DNA of 64,000 nucleotides from Pseudomonas sp. PIC25 (GCF_002286785.1 NZ_MUJY01000032.1:1-64000); one strand, 5' to 3'. Shown: positions 35,170 to 45,392, numbered from the stretch's first letter. A program made the numbers and translations. Notes: a model not told the origin generated them from the sequence alone.

Positions 35170-36360
35170 ATGTCCGAACGTCCCCTCGGCGTCTCCACCC
35201 GTGCCGTGCACAGCGGCAACGACATCGACCAGCACATGGTCACCCGGGCCAAGAGCCTGCCGATCTACGAAACCTCTGTATTCGTCTACGACAGCTTGGC
35301 GCAGGTCGACGATTTTCTTGCCGGCAACCCGGACAACTACATGTACACCCGCATCGGCAACCCCAACCAGGCGGCGCTGGAAGCGCTGGTGCGCGACCTC
35401 GAGGGCGGCGAGGCGGCCTTGTTCTCCGCTTCCGGCATGGCCGCCATCAGCGCCGCGCTGCTCGGTCTGCTGAGCGCCGGCGACCACCTGATCGCCAGCC
35501 GCGAGCTGTACGGCACCACCCAGAGCTTGATCGAGAAGGAACTGAGCCGTTTCGGCATCGCTTCCACCCTGGTGGACATCGGCGACCTCGACGCGGTGAA
35601 GGCGGCGATCACCCCGGCGACGCGCCTGATCTACACCGAGACCGCCTCCAACCCCCTGGTGCGGGTGAGCGACGTGCCGGCCCTGGCCGCGCTGGCCAAG
35701 GCCCACGGCCTCAAGCTGCTGGTGGACAACACCTTTCTCTCGCCGGCGCTGTACCGGCCGCTGGCCGACGGCGCCGACCTGGTGCTGCACAGCACCACCA
35801 AGTACCTCAACGGCCACAGCGACGCTACCGGCGGCATCCTGGTCGGCGATGCCGACTGGATCGCCCAGGCACGCCGATTCCAGATCAACGCCGGCGGCAG
35901 CGCCAGCCCATTCGAGGCCTGGCTGACCTTCCGTGGCGCCAAGACGCTGGCTTTGCGTATGCAGGCCCACTCGCGCAATGCCCAGGCGTTGGCCGAGGCG
36001 CTGGAAGCGCACCCGCGTGTGGCCAAGGTGCATTACCCGGGGCTCGCCTCGCATCCCGACTACGACCTGGCCCGGCGCCTCTTCGGCAAGGGCTGCTCGG
36101 GCATGCTCAGCTTTACCCTGCACGGCGGGCTGGACGAAGTGGACCGGCTGATGCGCGGGCTGCGGCACACCGCCTTCGCTCCATCCCTGGCCGGCGTCGC
36201 CAGCAGTATCAGCCATCCCGGCAAGACCTCTCACCGAGCCCTGTCGCCCGAGGCCCTGGCTGAGCTGGATATCCACGACGGCACCATCCGCGTCTCGGTA
36301 GGCATCGAGGATGCGGAGGATATTGTCGCGGATTTTGTGCGGGCTTTGGATGGGCTCTGA
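35170..36360 (+). CDS. Cys/Met-metabolism PLP-dependent enzyme
   Basis: A 396-residue PLP enzyme of the cystathionine gamma-lyase/MetZ superfamily. The PLP Lys lies in LHSTTKYLNGHSD (about residue 208), with YTRIGNPNQAALEALV and SASGMAAISAALLG in the N-terminal half. It could be O-succinylhomoserine sulfhydrylase, cystathionine gamma-lyase or methionine gamma-lyase; the sequence alone does not decide. I start at ATG 35170, where homology begins. It follows the MetQ-like gene by 88 bp and converges on the cystine transporter operon. Confidence 0.92.
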   Translation: MSERPLGVSTRAVHSGNDIDQHMVTRAKSLPIYETSVFVYDSLAQVDDFLAGNPDNYMYTRIGNPNQAALEALVRDLEGGEAALFSASGMAAISAALLGLLSAGDHLIASRELYGTTQSLIEKELSRFGIASTLVDIGDLDAVKAAITPATRLIYTETASNPLVRVSDVPALAALAKAHGLKLLVDNTFLSPALYRPLADGADLVLHSTTKYLNGHSDATGGILVGDADWIAQARRFQINAGGSASPFEAWLTFRGAKTLALRMQAHSRNAQALAEALEAHPRVAKVHYPGLASHPDYDLARRLFGKGCSGMLSFTLHGGLDEVDRLMRGLRHTAFAPSLAGVASSISHPGKTSHRALSPEALAELDIHDGTIRVSVGIEDAEDIVADFVRALDGL

Positions 36361-36362
36361 GC

Positions 36363-37115
36363 TCAGCGCGCGTCGCCGAGAAACTTGCTCAGAAACTGCC
36401 GGGTGCGCTCTTCGCGGGGCGCGCTGAACAACTGGCGGGCGTCGCCCTGTTCGACAATCACGCCCTTGTCGAGGAAGATCGCCCGGTTGGCCACGTCGCG
36501 GGCGAAGCTCATTTCATGGGTGACGATGACCATGGTGCGGCGCTCCTCGGCGAGGCTGCGGATGGTGGCGAGCACTTCGCCCACCAGTTCCGGATCCAGT
36601 GCCGAGGTGGGTTCGTCGAAGAGAATCACGTCCGGCTCCATGGCCAGCGCCCGGGCGATCGCCACGCGCTGCTGCTGGCCGCCGGAGAGGCGTTTCGGGT
36701 AGGCGTCTTCCTTGCCCGCCAGGCCGACCTTGGCCAGCAGGGCCCGGCCGCGCTCGACGGCACGCTCGCGCGGTTCTTTCTTCACATGCACCGGCCCTTC
36801 GATGACGTTTTCCAGCGCCGTGCGGTGCGGGAACAGGTTGAAGTTCTGGAAAACGAACCCGACGTGCTGGCGCAGCTTGCGGATCAGCCCTTGCTGCGGG
36901 CCGAGGGGACGGTCGGCGTCGATCTCGATACCGCCGACCTGGATGCGCCCGCCGCTAGGTTCCTCCAGCAGGTTGAGGCAGCGCAGCAGGGTGGTCTTGC
37001 CGGAGCCGCTGGGGCCGATGATGGCGACCACTTCGCCGGGCTGCACGTCCAGGTCGATGCCTTGGAGGACGCTCTGGCCCTTGAAGGCCTTGCTCAGGTT
37101 GCGGATGGAAATCAT
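36363..37115 (-). CDS. tcyN: Amino-acid ABC transporter ATPase (cystine type)
   Basis: A 250-residue PAAT-family ATPase: Walker [16 protein letters not shown], signature [15 protein letters not shown], Walker [15 protein letters not shown], and switch His in IVTHEMSF. It belongs to a three-gene transporter with tcyL and tcyJ. Together with dcyD this matches the E. coli cystine importer set. It overlaps tcyL by 1 bp. Confidence 0.9.
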   Translation of the reverse strand: MISIRNLSKAFKGQSVLQGIDLDVQPGEVVAIIGPSGSGKTTLLRCLNLLEEPSGGRIQVGGIEIDADRPLGPQQGLIRKLRQHVGFVFQNFNLFPHRTALENVIEGPVHVKKEPRERAVERGRALLAKVGLAGKEDAYPKRLSGGQQQRVAIARALAMEPDVILFDEPTSALDPELVGEVLATIRSLAEERRTMVIVTHEMSFARDVANRAIFLDKGVIVEQGDARQLFSAPREERTRQFLSKFLGDAR

Positions 37116-37783
37116 CAGGCGTCCTGCTCATGACGGTTGACCCTGGCTTCCAGGCGGCCCTGGAAGTGCGACAGCACGGTCGCCAGCAGCCAATAGATCA
37201 ACGCCGCCGCCAGGTACATGGTGAAAATCTCGAAGGTTCGCGCGGTGATCAACTGCGCCTGGCGGAACAGCTCGGGCACCTGGATGGTGGCAGCCAGCGC
37301 GGTGTCCTTGACCAGCGAGATGAAGCTGTTGCCCAGCGGCGGCAGGGCGGTACGCGCGGCCTGGGGCAGGATCGCCCGGTACAGTGCCTGAACCTTGCTC
37401 ATGCCGATGCTGGCGGCAGCCTCCCATTGGCCACGGTCGATGGAGGCAATGGCGGCACGAAGGATTTCCGAGGTGTAAGCGGCCATGTTCAGCGAGAAGC
37501 CGATCAGCGCCGCCGGCAGCGGCTCCAGTTGGATGCCGAGCTGCGGCAGGCCGTAGTAGATCATGAACAACTGGACCAGCAGCGGCGTGCCCCGGAAGAA
37601 CGACACGTACACCCGGGCCACGCCGCGCAGCGGGGCGACGGCGTAGAGCCGGGTCAGGGCCAGTATGAAGCCGAGCAGCAGGCCGAAGAACATACCGCCG
37701 AGGCTGAGAATAACTGTGTAGAGGGCGCCCTTCAGCAGGAAGGGCGCGGAGTCCAGCGCAAGCTGCAGGCTGGTTTCGATCAT
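37115..37783 (-). CDS. tcyL: Amino-acid ABC transporter permease (cystine type)
   Basis: A 222-residue HisM-type permease with about five TM segments and the EAA-like loop [27 protein letters not shown]. Homologues form homodimeric channels. It overlaps tcyJ by 4 bp and tcyN by 1 bp, so all three are co-translated. Substrate is inferred from the dcyD neighbour. Confidence 0.9.
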   Translation of the reverse strand: MIETSLQLALDSAPFLLKGALYTVILSLGGMFFGLLLGFILALTRLYAVAPLRGVARVYVSFFRGTPLLVQLFMIYYGLPQLGIQLEPLPAALIGFSLNMAAYTSEILRAAIASIDRGQWEAAASIGMSKVQALYRAILPQAARTALPPLGNSFISLVKDTALAATIQVPELFRQAQLITARTFEIFTMYLAAALIYWLLATVLSHFQGRLEARVNRHEQDA

Positions 37784-38580
37784 TGCGTCACGTTAGCCTG
37801 GAACCATTTCTCGGAGAGTCGTTCGAGGGTGCCGTTTTCGCGCAGCGTGGCGATGGCCTTGTCCAGGGCGGCGAGCAGTTCCGGGTTGCCCTTGCGCAGG
37901 GCGATGCCGGCTTCCTGGCGGGAGAACGGCTCGCCGGCCACGGCCAGACGGCCGCCGGTCTTCTTGACCATTTCGAAGGCCGCCAGGCGATCCACCAGCA
38001 CCGCGTCCAGGCGTCCGACAGCCAGGTCCTGGAACTTGGTCGGGTCATCATCGTAGGTGCGGATATCCGCCTGCGGAATGTTCTCCTTCAGCCATTGCTC
38101 GTAGTTGGTGCCGAGGCCGACGCCGACCTTCTTGCCGGCCAGGTCCTGGGCACTCTTGATGCTGTCCTCCTGGCCCTTGCGGGTCAGCGCCTGGATGCCG
38201 GAGACGGTGTAGGGCGCGGAGAAGTCGTATTTCTTCTTGCGCTCCTCGGAGATGGTCACTTGGTTGATCACCGCGTCCAGCCGCTTGGACTCGAGAGCGG
38301 CGAGGATGCCGTCCCACTTGGTCGGCTGGAACTCGACCTTGATCCCCAGCTCCTTGGCCAGCGCCTCGGCGAATTCCACCTCGAAGCCGGTCAGCTTGCC
38401 GTTTTCGTCCTGGTAGTTGAACGGCGGGTAGGTGCCCTCCAGGCCGATCTTGATACTGCCGCGCTGCTGGATGTCCTTGAGCAGGTCATCGGCGGCGCTA
38501 GCCAGGCCGGCGAACCCGGCCGCGAGGATGGCGGTCAGGCTGGCGAGCAGCAGGGGACGACGGAATGTAGCGAACGTCAT
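37780..38580 (-). CDS. tcyJ: Periplasmic cystine/amino-acid binding protein (FliY/TcyJ-type)
   Basis: A 266-residue SBP_bac_3 protein with a signal peptide (LLLASLTAILAAGFAGLASA) and the family segments GSIKIGLEGTYPPFNYQDE, GFEVEFAEALAKELG and ISEERKKKYDFSAPY. In E. coli the similar FliY/TcyJ binds cystine and lies with dcyD, as here. First gene of the tcyJLN operon. An AT-rich leader (about 38640-38700) probably holds its promoter. Confidence 0.92.
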   Translation of the reverse strand: MTFATFRRPLLLASLTAILAAGFAGLASAADDLLKDIQQRGSIKIGLEGTYPPFNYQDENGKLTGFEVEFAEALAKELGIKVEFQPTKWDGILAALESKRLDAVINQVTISEERKKKYDFSAPYTVSGIQALTRKGQEDSIKSAQDLAGKKVGVGLGTNYEQWLKENIPQADIRTYDDDPTKFQDLAVGRLDAVLVDRLAAFEMVKKTGGRLAVAGEPFSRQEAGIALRKGNPELLAALDKAIATLRENGTLERLSEKWFQANVTQ

Positions 38581-38800
38581 GGAGCCTCCTTGATGAAGCG
38601 TTGGGTGACGCCACTATAGGCAGAAGCGCATATGCGCTGAAATGGTTAAAAGCGATCTGTTTATTTCTTTTTTGAATAAAGCAGTGTGATAGGTCGCACG
38701 AATACATAGACAGACTAGGCGAATACCCTGTTCTGGCCACCCATCTAACAGGCAATAGTTAGGTGCCGGATCAGTTCATTACGGCGGGCAGCACGAATCT

Positions 38801-38826
38801 CCCCTCTCCCGTTTACGGGAGAGGGG
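38801..38826. terminator. Hairpin between dcyD and tcyJ
   Basis: A perfect 11-bp stem (CCCCTCTCCCG / CGGGAGAGGGG) with loop TTTA, of a widespread CTCTCCCG repeat type. It lies 30 bp beyond the dcyD stop and would end or shield the dcyD transcript. No T tract is present. Confidence 0.6.
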
Positions 38827-38857
38827 CCGGGGGAGAGGGGTTTGCCTTGCACAGAAC

Positions 38858-39859
38858 CTAAGCCCCACTGGCCGGGCGATAGGCGAATAGCGCCGGAGCG
38901 CCGCCGGTGTGGAGGAACAGCAGCGGCCCCTCGCCGGGGAAGCGCTGGCGGACGATGCCGTCGAGCAGGCCGGCGAATGCCTTGCCGGTGTACACCGGGT
39001 CGAGCAGCAGGCCTTCCTGGCTTGCCACCAAGCGGATCGCCTCCAGGGTGCGCTCGTTCGGTTCGCCGTAGCGCGGGCCGAAATACTCGTCCCACAGTTC
39101 GACACGGAACGCCGCCGGCAACGGGCTGCCGAGCAGGTCGGCGGTGCGTTGCGCCAGCCCTTCGACTTTCGGTTGCTGGGCCGCCGCGCTGCGCGAGACG
39201 GTGACGCCGATCACCGGCAGTTCCGGGCGCACCTGTGCCAAGGCCAGTGCCAGTCCGGCGTGGGTGCCGGCGCTGCCGGAGGCCAGCACCACGGCGGAGA
39301 ATGGCTCGCCGCAGGCGGCGATCTGTTCGGTCAATTCCAATCCGGCACGCACGTAGCCCAGGGCACCGAGGGCATTGGACCCGCCGATCGGCACGAGGTA
39401 AGGCTTACGGCCCAGTGTGCGCAGGCGTTCGGCATGGGCTTCGAGCAGGTCGTCGGCGTTGTCCAGGTTGTCCACTGTGATCACCTCTGCGCCGAACAGG
39501 TCGAGCAGCAGGCGGTTGCCGTTACCCAGGTAATTGGCGTCCTCGCTGCCGATGGGGTTCTCCAGCAGCGCGACACAGCCCAGGCCGAGCCGTGCAGCCA
39601 CGGCGGCGGTCTGGCGCACGTGGTTGGACTGGATGGCGCCGGCGGTGAGCAGGGTATCGGCGCCGCCGCGCAAGGCGTCGGCCGCCAGGTACTCCAGTTT
39701 GCGCACCTTGTTGCCGCCCAGGGCGAAGGGCGTGGTGTCGTCCCGTTTCACATAGACCGTCCGACCGAGGTGGGCGGAAAGTCGCTCGAGTTTCTCCAAC
39801 GCGGTGGGCGGTCCGAGCAGAGGCAGGCGAGGGAAATCGGAAAGACGGGGAAAGGGCAT
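38858..39859 (-). CDS. dcyD: D-cysteine desulfhydrase
   Basis: A 333-residue fold-type II PLP enzyme in the ACC-deaminase/D-cysteine desulfhydrase family. The PLP Lys lies in [14 protein letters not shown], the substrate loop in [16 protein letters not shown], and the Gly-rich phosphate loop in [11 protein letters not shown]. It breaks D-cysteine to pyruvate, ammonia and H2S. The start is ATG 39859, where homology begins. Located upstream of the cystine transporter in the same direction, with a 277-bp gap holding a hairpin. Confidence 0.9.
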   Translation of the reverse strand: MPFPRLSDFPRLPLLGPPTALEKLERLSAHLGRTVYVKRDDTTPFALGGNKVRKLEYLAADALRGGADTLLTAGAIQSNHVRQTAAVAARLGLGCVALLENPIGSEDANYLGNGNRLLLDLFGAEVITVDNLDNADDLLEAHAERLRTLGRKPYLVPIGGSNALGALGYVRAGLELTEQIAACGEPFSAVVLASGSAGTHAGLALALAQVRPELPVIGVTVSRSAAAQQPKVEGLAQRTADLLGSPLPAAFRVELWDEYFGPRYGEPNERTLEAIRLVASQEGLLLDPVYTGKAFAGLLDGIVRQRFPGEGPLLFLHTGGAPALFAYRPASGA

Positions 39860-39979
39860 GGCGGGTCTCGCGATGGGACAGTGGGATCGTCTAAAGGTAG
39901 CCCAGCCGGGGGCGGGCCGGACGGAACGTCCAGACCCCGCACGGCTCCTACCTGAAACAGGCAGAAAAAGGCGTGAACC

Positions 39980-40759
39980 ATGCCCGAAGGGCCTTCCATC
40001 GTCATCCTGCGGGAGGAGACCGCCCGGTTCGTCGGCGAGACCATCCTGCACGTCGAGGGCAACACCACCCAGGACAAGGCGCGGCTGGTTGGTCAGCCGG
40101 TGCTGGACATGCGCAGCTGGGGCAAGCACTTCCTCGTCCAGTTGCCGGGCTTCGTGCTGCGGATTCACTTTCTGCTGTTCGGCAGCTACAGCATCGACGC
40201 GCGCAAGGAAAACCGCTCGCCACGCTTGAGCCTGGGCTTCGCCAACGGCGAGCTGAACTTTTACGCCTGCTCCGTGCAATTCCTCGAAGGCCGCCTGGAC
40301 GATCTCTACGACTGGTGCACGGACGTCATGGCCGACCAATGGGATGCCGCGGCGGCCCGGCGCAAGCTGCGCGAGCGTCCCGCCTTGCTGGCCTGCGATG
40401 CATTGCTCGACCAGACGCTGTTCGCCGGGTCCGGCAACATCATCAAGAACGAGGTGCTGTTCCGTATCCGCGTCCATCCGCTGTCGCAGGTCGGTGCGCT
40501 GCCGCCGGCCAAGTTGCGTGCGCTGGTGGAGCAGGTGCGGCAGTACGGCTTCGAGTTCCTCGCCTGGAAGAAAGCCTTCGTACTCAAGCGGCACTGGCTG
40601 GTGCATACCCGGACGGTCTGCCCGCGCTGTCGGATTCCGTTGGTCAAGGAGTACCTGGGCAAGACGCGGCGGCGCAGCTTCTTCTGCGAGCGCTGCCAGA
40701 AGCTCTATCGCCTGACGGGGCCGGCCGATTCAGATGTTGTCGGCCCAGAAGGTGGGTAG
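39980..40759 (+). CDS. Nei/Fpg-family DNA glycosylase-AP lyase
   Basis: A 259-residue base-excision repair enzyme. It begins MPEGPSIV, so Pro2 and Glu3 are the catalytic N-terminus. The helix-two-turn-helix Asn-Lys region is [10 protein letters not shown] at about 155. A C-terminal zinc finger has CPRCRIPL and CERCQ. These proteins remove oxidised pyrimidines or purines and cut abasic sites. It resembles endonuclease VIII-like proteins more than MutM (shorter, PEGPSI start). It overlaps tail-to-tail by 30 bp with the c-di-GMP gene. Confidence 0.92.
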   Translation: MPEGPSIVILREETARFVGETILHVEGNTTQDKARLVGQPVLDMRSWGKHFLVQLPGFVLRIHFLLFGSYSIDARKENRSPRLSLGFANGELNFYACSVQFLEGRLDDLYDWCTDVMADQWDAAAARRKLRERPALLACDALLDQTLFAGSGNIIKNEVLFRIRVHPLSQVGALPPAKLRALVEQVRQYGFEFLAWKKAFVLKRHWLVHTRTVCPRCRIPLVKEYLGKTRRRSFFCERCQKLYRLTGPADSDVVGPEGG

Positions 40760-42661
40760 CGGGTGAGGCTTCAGGCGCAGCCGGTCGGCCGGCTGCGGGC
40801 GGCCGAACCAGTAGCCCTGGCCCAGTTCGCAACGGTGCTGGAGCAGGAACAGCGCTTGCTCCGGCTGCTCGATACCTTCGGCCAGGACGCTGAGGCCCAG
40901 GTTGTGCGCCAGGCCGATGACGGCGCGGGTGATGGCGGCATCCTCGCTGTCGTCCGGCAGGCCGGCGACGAAACCCTGATCGATCTTCAGCTTGTGTACC
41001 GGCAGGCGCTTGAGGCGTTGCAGCGAGGAATAGCCGGTACCGAAGTCGTCGATGGAAAGCCGCACGCCCAGGCGATGCAGGCGTTCGAGCAGTTCCAGCG
41101 CGGCATCGGGATTGTCCATCACCGCGCTTTCGGTGACCTCCAGCTCCAGGCAGGAGGGGGACAGGCCGGTCTCCTCCAGGACCTGGGCGACCCGCACGTC
41201 CAACTCGGCACGGCCGAACAGGCGGCTGGAAATGTTCACCGCGATGAACTGCAGCATGATCCCGGTCTGCTGCCACTGGCGCATCTGTCGACAGGCTTGC
41301 GCCAGTACCCATAGGTCGATGGCGCCGATCAGGCCGCTTTCTTCGGCGATCGGGATGAATTCCCCTGGCGGAACCAGACCGCGTTCCGGGTGCTCCCAGC
41401 GTACCAGGGATTCCACGCCCACCACCCGGCCGCTCTCCAGGTCGTGGATCGGCTGGTAATAGACGCGCAGCTCATCGTTCTCCAGCGCGTGGCGCAGGGC
41501 CGCCGCCAACTCGATGCGTTGCCGCGCCTGCTGGGTCAGCTCCTGGGTGTAGAAGGCATAGGATTCGCGCCCGCTGCTCTTGGCCTTGAACAGGGCCGAG
41601 TCGGCGTTGCGTAGCAGCTGATCGGCATTCTGCCCGTCCGTCGGAAACAGGCTGATGCCTACGCTGGCGCCGATGAAGAACTCCTGGCCGTTCAAGTTGA
41701 ACGGGGTACTCATCAGGTCGAGTAGCCGCTGGGCCTTCGCCCCGGCTTGGGCGGCCTGGTCCAGGTCTTCGCAGAGCAGGCCGAATTCGTCGCCACCCAG
41801 GCGGGCCAGGGTGGTTGCGCCGCTCTGGAGGCTGGCGAAGCGCTCCGCCACGGCCTTCAGCAGCTGATCGCCGACGTTGTGGCCGAGGCTTTCGTTGATG
41901 TGCTTGAAGTGGTCGAGGTCGATCAGCAGCAGCGCGCCGCCCGGCCTGTCCGGTTGCTGGCGCTGCAGGGCCTGTTCGATCCGTTCGCTGAACAGCAGGC
42001 GGTTCGGCAGGTCGGTGAGCGGGTCGTAGTTCGCCAGGTGGTTCAGCTCGCTCTGCGAATGCCGGATTGCGCTGAGATCGGAAAACACCGCGACATAGTG
42101 GCTGGGCACGCCGGCCTCGTCATGGATGACCCGGATGCAGTGCCATTGCGGGTACACCTCGCCGCTCTTGCGCCGGTTCCACACCTCGCCGCTCCAGAAG
42201 CCTTGGCGCTGCAGGGTTTGCCACATTTCTTCGTAGAACTGCCGGTCGTGGCGGCCGGACTTCAGCAGGCTCGGGTTCTGGCCCAGCACTTCCTTCGCCG
42301 CGTAGCCGGTGATGCGGCTGAAAGCCGGGTTCACATGGACGATGCGGTTGTTCCTGTCGGCCACCAGCACGCCTTCCTGGGTGCTCTCGAACACGGCGGC
42401 GGCCTGGCGCAGGCGGCTTTCATGATTGAGCCGGGCTTTGAGCAGTAGCGTCACGCGGCCCAGGTTCAGCCGGATCAGGCCGTACAGCAAGGCGCTGGAG
42501 GCGGCGACGAAGAGCAGCCCCTTGGCGGTCTGCCATTCGGCCAGCCGTCTGGTGTCCCCGGCCAGCCACAGGGCGATGCCGTCGCTGAAAAGAATCCAGA
42601 AACTCGCGAAGACGAGATAGATCAGGCTGATGCGCAACGCGCTCTGCTGGAGTTTCTTCAA
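40730..42661 (-). CDS. Membrane PAS-GGDEF-EAL c-di-GMP enzyme
   Basis: A 643-residue protein. Two N-terminal TM segments (about 10-60) are followed by a coil, a PAS domain (about 90-200: FESTQEGVLVADRNNRI), a GGDEF domain with ARLGGDEFGLL (near 305) and an EAL domain with VGVESLVRWEHPE (near 430). The GGDEF site is intact, and the EAL site reads ESL, with conserved ELEVTES, SIDDFGTGYSSL and KIDQ. So both cyclase and phosphodiesterase activity are possible. I use TTG 42661; the coding frame before it has no better start. Corresponds to PA0285. Confidence 0.93.
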   Translation of the reverse strand: MKKLQQSALRISLIYLVFASFWILFSDGIALWLAGDTRRLAEWQTAKGLLFVAASSALLYGLIRLNLGRVTLLLKARLNHESRLRQAAAVFESTQEGVLVADRNNRIVHVNPAFSRITGYAAKEVLGQNPSLLKSGRHDRQFYEEMWQTLQRQGFWSGEVWNRRKSGEVYPQWHCIRVIHDEAGVPSHYVAVFSDLSAIRHSQSELNHLANYDPLTDLPNRLLFSERIEQALQRQQPDRPGGALLLIDLDHFKHINESLGHNVGDQLLKAVAERFASLQSGATTLARLGGDEFGLLCEDLDQAAQAGAKAQRLLDLMSTPFNLNGQEFFIGASVGISLFPTDGQNADQLLRNADSALFKAKSSGRESYAFYTQELTQQARQRIELAAALRHALENDELRVYYQPIHDLESGRVVGVESLVRWEHPERGLVPPGEFIPIAEESGLIGAIDLWVLAQACRQMRQWQQTGIMLQFIAVNISSRLFGRAELDVRVAQVLEETGLSPSCLELEVTESAVMDNPDAALELLERLHRLGVRLSIDDFGTGYSSLQRLKRLPVHKLKIDQGFVAGLPDDSEDAAITRAVIGLAHNLGLSVLAEGIEQPEQALFLLQHRCELGQGYWFGRPQPADRLRLKPHPLPTFWADNI

Positions 42662-42815
42662 GGGGGTAGTCCTGCGGGCATGCGGCGAGTATAGCGTGAT
42701 GGCACAGTGCCCTGTCTTATCTAAAAGACGGACTGGTTTTCTGGCCCCGGTCAGTGATAATGCGGCGATGCTTGTTCGACAAGCTGCGTTTCCATCCTCC
42801 GAGGGCAATACCCGC

Positions 42816-44006
42816 ATGTGGTACAACGGTTTTCTCGATCTGTCACCGTGGCAACTGGTGGCGGTCACCTTGGTACTGACCCATATCACCATCGTCAGCG
42901 TCACTGTCTATCTTCATCGTTACTCCGCGCACCGCGCACTGGAACTGCACCCCGCGCTCAAGCACTTCTTCCGCTTCTGGCTGTGGATGACCACCGCCAT
43001 GAACACCCGTGAATGGACCGCCATCCACCGTAAGCACCACGCCAAGTGCGAAACCGTGGACGACCCGCACAGCCCGGTGATCAAGGGCCTGTCCACCGTG
43101 ATGCGCAAGGGCGCCGAGCTGTACAAGGAAGAGGCGAAGAACGAGGACACCCTGCGTATCTATGGCAAGAACTGCCCCGAGGACTGGATCGAGCGCAACG
43201 TCTACAGCCGCTACCCGAACCTGGGTGTGACCCTGATGGCGCTGATCGACCTGGCGCTGTTCGGCGCCCTCGGCCTGACCGTCTGGGCCGTGCAGATGAT
43301 CTGGATTCCGTTCTGGGCGGCCGGTGTGATCAACGGCCTCGGCCATGCGGTGGGCTACCGCAACTTCGAATGCCGCGATGCCGCGACCAACCTGGTGCCC
43401 TGGGGCATCCTGATCGGCGGCGAAGAGCTGCACAACAACCACCACACCTACCCGAACTCGGCCAAGCTGTCGGTGAAAAAGTGGGAGTTCGACATCGGTT
43501 TCGCCTGGATCAAGCTGTTCAGCCTGTTCGGCCTGGCCAAGGTCGCCCGCGTGGCGCCCATCGCCCACCGTGTGGAAGGCAAGGGCCAGCTGGACATGGA
43601 CACCGCCATGGCCATCCTCAACAACCGTTTCCAGATCATGGCGCAGTACCGCAAGCTGGTGATCGCGCCGCTGGTGAAACAGGAACTGGCCAAGGCCGAC
43701 GAGTCGGTCCGCCATCTGTTCCGTCGTGCCAAGCGCCTGCTGTCGCGCGAAACCAGCCTGCTGGAAGAGCGTCACCAAATGCGCATCCAGGAGATGCTGG
43801 CGCACAGCCAGGCGCTGAAGGTGATCTATGAGAAGCGCCTAGCCCTGCAGCAGATCTGGGTCAAGACCAGCGCCAACGGCCACGATATGCTCGCGGCCAT
43901 CAAGGAGTGGGTCCACGAGGCGGAAGCCAGCGGCATCCAGTCGCTGCGAGAATTCGCCGAGCAGCTCAAGACCTATTCGCTGCGCCCGGCACCGGCCATC
44001 GCCTGA
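42816..44006 (+). CDS. desA: Delta-9 acyl (phospholipid) fatty acid desaturase
   Basis: A 396-residue membrane desaturase. Its His boxes are HRYSAH (about 34), HRKHH (about 71) and HNNHH (about 210). In P. aeruginosa DesA desaturates acyl chains of membrane phospholipids to adjust fluidity in air. The ATG at 42816 begins MWYNGFLDLSPWQLV, the known N-terminus. The C-terminal third is a helical extension that DesA proteins carry. The gene is divergent from the c-di-GMP enzyme. Corresponds to PA0286. Confidence 0.95.
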   Translation: MWYNGFLDLSPWQLVAVTLVLTHITIVSVTVYLHRYSAHRALELHPALKHFFRFWLWMTTAMNTREWTAIHRKHHAKCETVDDPHSPVIKGLSTVMRKGAELYKEEAKNEDTLRIYGKNCPEDWIERNVYSRYPNLGVTLMALIDLALFGALGLTVWAVQMIWIPFWAAGVINGLGHAVGYRNFECRDAATNLVPWGILIGGEELHNNHHTYPNSAKLSVKKWEFDIGFAWIKLFSLFGLAKVARVAPIAHRVEGKGQLDMDTAMAILNNRFQIMAQYRKLVIAPLVKQELAKADESVRHLFRRAKRLLSRETSLLEERHQMRIQEMLAHSQALKVIYEKRLALQQIWVKTSANGHDMLAAIKEWVHEAEASGIQSLREFAEQLKTYSLRPAPAIA

Positions 44007-44022
44007 TCGCCGACGCATCGCC

Positions 44023-44057
44023 AGAACGCCCCGACCGGTTCGGGGCGTTCTGCTTTT
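44023..44057 (+). terminator. Rho-independent terminator of desA
   Basis: A 12-bp perfect stem (AGAACGCCCCGA / TCGGGGCGTTCT) with a 5-nt loop, then GCTTTTC. It lies 16 bp after the desA stop and also serves the convergent OsmC-family gene. Confidence 0.9.
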
Positions 44058-44063
44058 CGGGGT

Positions 44064-44519
44064 TCACTCGCCTTTCAGCAACTGGCCGTCGCGGTCGAAC
44101 ACCCGCAGGCGGATCGGAATGCCCGCCGCCACGCTCTGCGACACAGTGCAGAACGCCTCGAACTGATCGAGAATGCGCGGGATGTGCTGCATCTCCGCCG
44201 CCGGCTTGCCGAGGCTGAGATCCACTTCGATACCCACTACCCGCTGGCGGTTCTCCGCATTGCGCCCGACCTCCGCGACGGCGTTGGCGGACAACGGCTC
44301 GGCGTCCTGCTTGAACTTGCGCAGGGCGAACAGCAGGCTGTCGGTCAGGCAGTTGGCGACCGCCGCGAGCAACAGTTGCACCGGGCTCGGTCCCTGGCTC
44401 TGGCCGAGGGGCGGCGGCTCGTCGGCGGTCAGGGGCGGAACGCCGTCGTCGAACGCCAGGGTGCAGCGGTAATCCTCTTCCTGCCGCAGGCGCAGGTGAA
44501 TCCGTTGGTTGTCGCTCAT
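44064..44519 (-). CDS. OsmC-family protein
   Basis: A 151-residue OsmC/Ohr-fold protein with its two conserved Cys in AVANCLTDSL (near 57) and EAFCTVSQSV (near 122). Such proteins reduce organic hydroperoxides or persulfides using thiols. It is divergent from bigR, so its promoter shares the AT-rich region holding the BigR palindrome. A link to sulfide/persulfide stress is plausible. Confidence 0.9.
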   Translation of the reverse strand: MSDNQRIHLRLRQEEDYRCTLAFDDGVPPLTADEPPPLGQSQGPSPVQLLLAAVANCLTDSLLFALRKFKQDAEPLSANAVAEVGRNAENRQRVVGIEVDLSLGKPAAEMQHIPRILDQFEAFCTVSQSVAAGIPIRLRVFDRDGQLLKGE

Positions 44520-44595
44520 TGCATTCTCCAGTACAGATGGCGGTTTGCCGGCACCGATTCGACCGTTAAGCCGATGCGGCTTGAAATCATTCTAT

Positions 44596-44609
44596 CAATA
44601 TATATATTG
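44596..44609. promoter_or_regulatory. BigR-type operator palindrome over the bigR promoter
   Basis: CAATATATATATTG is a perfect 14-bp palindrome. It overlaps TATATT (-10, 44603-44608), which lies 16 nt after TTGAAA (-35, 44581-44586). BigR in Xylella and Agrobacterium binds similar AT-rich palindromes. The sequence is 27 bp before the bigR ATG, between it and the divergent OsmC gene. Confidence 0.7.
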
Positions 44610-44635
44610 TAAATAATATAACTGAAAGGCTCGCT

Positions 44636-44959
44636 ATGACCTCATCGGAAATCGATATCCAGCAGTTGCGCGCCAATGCAGATGCCGCTGGCCAGTTGCT
44701 CAAGGCCCTGGCCAATCCTGACCGGCTCCTGCTGCTCTGTCAGCTTTCCCAAGGCGAACGCAACGTCAGCGACCTGGAGGCCCTGCTCGGCATCCAGCAA
44801 CCGACGCTATCGCAACAATTAGCGGTGCTGCGCCGCGAGGGGCTGGTGGAAACCCGCCGCGAGGGCAAGCAGATCTTTTACCGGATCAGTAGTCCGGCGG
44901 CCTTGGCCGTGATCAATACCTTGTACCAACTGTTCTGCGAGGGGCAGGAAAACCAATGA
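44636..44959 (+). CDS. bigR: BigR/SqrR-type ArsR-family persulfide-sensing repressor
   Basis: A 107-residue winged-helix protein. Cys35 and Cys101 are 66 residues apart, the spacing of the persulfide-sensing pair in BigR and SqrR. The recognition helix is LLGIQQPTLSQQLAVLRREGL. Persulfide or polysulfide forms a cysteine tri/tetrasulfide bridge and releases DNA. It starts an operon encoding sulfide and persulfide oxidation and transport. Its stop overlaps the next start by 4 bp. Confidence 0.9.
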   Translation: MTSSEIDIQQLRANADAAGQLLKALANPDRLLLLCQLSQGERNVSDLEALLGIQQPTLSQQLAVLRREGLVETRREGKQIFYRISSPAALAVINTLYQLFCEGQENQ

Positions 44960-45390
44960 CTATCGACTGGACGAACTTCACCCCCTGGAGCGCACTTGCC
45001 GGCGGCATTCTGATCGGCATTGCGGCCGGGTCGTTCGTCCTCTTCAACGGCCGGATCGCCGGTATCAGCGGATTGCTCGGCAGCCTGCTGGAGCCCGGCG
45101 CCGAGGGGCGTGGCGAGAAGGCGCTGTTCCTGCTCGGCCTGCTGCTGGCGCCGTTGCTCTGGCTGCTGTCCGGCGCACTGCCCGAGGTGGAATTCCAGAC
45201 TGGCTGGCCGGGGCTGGTCGCCGCCGGCCTGCTGGTGGGCGTCGGTACCCGCTACGGTGCCGGTTGCACCAGCGGACACGGTGTCTGCGGCATGGCCCGG
45301 TTGTCGCCACGCTCGCTGGTGGCGGTCCTGTGTTTCATGGCCAGCGGTTTCGCCACTGTGTTTGCCCTGCGTCACCTTCTGGGGGGCTGA
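44956..45390 (+). CDS. YeeE/YedE-family sulfur transporter subunit (PmpA-like)
   Basis: A 144-residue membrane half-transporter with four TM helices and the signature [13 protein letters not shown] near residue 95. YeeE/YedE proteins carry thiosulfate or a related sulfane-sulfur species. It is paired with the following gene to make a complete transporter, as in BigR operons of other bacteria. Confidence 0.9.
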   Translation: MTIDWTNFTPWSALAGGILIGIAAGSFVLFNGRIAGISGLLGSLLEPGAEGRGEKALFLLGLLLAPLLWLLSGALPEVEFQTGWPGLVAAGLLVGVGTRYGAGCTSGHGVCGMARLSPRSLVAVLCFMASGFATVFALRHLLGG

Positions 45391-45392
45391 GC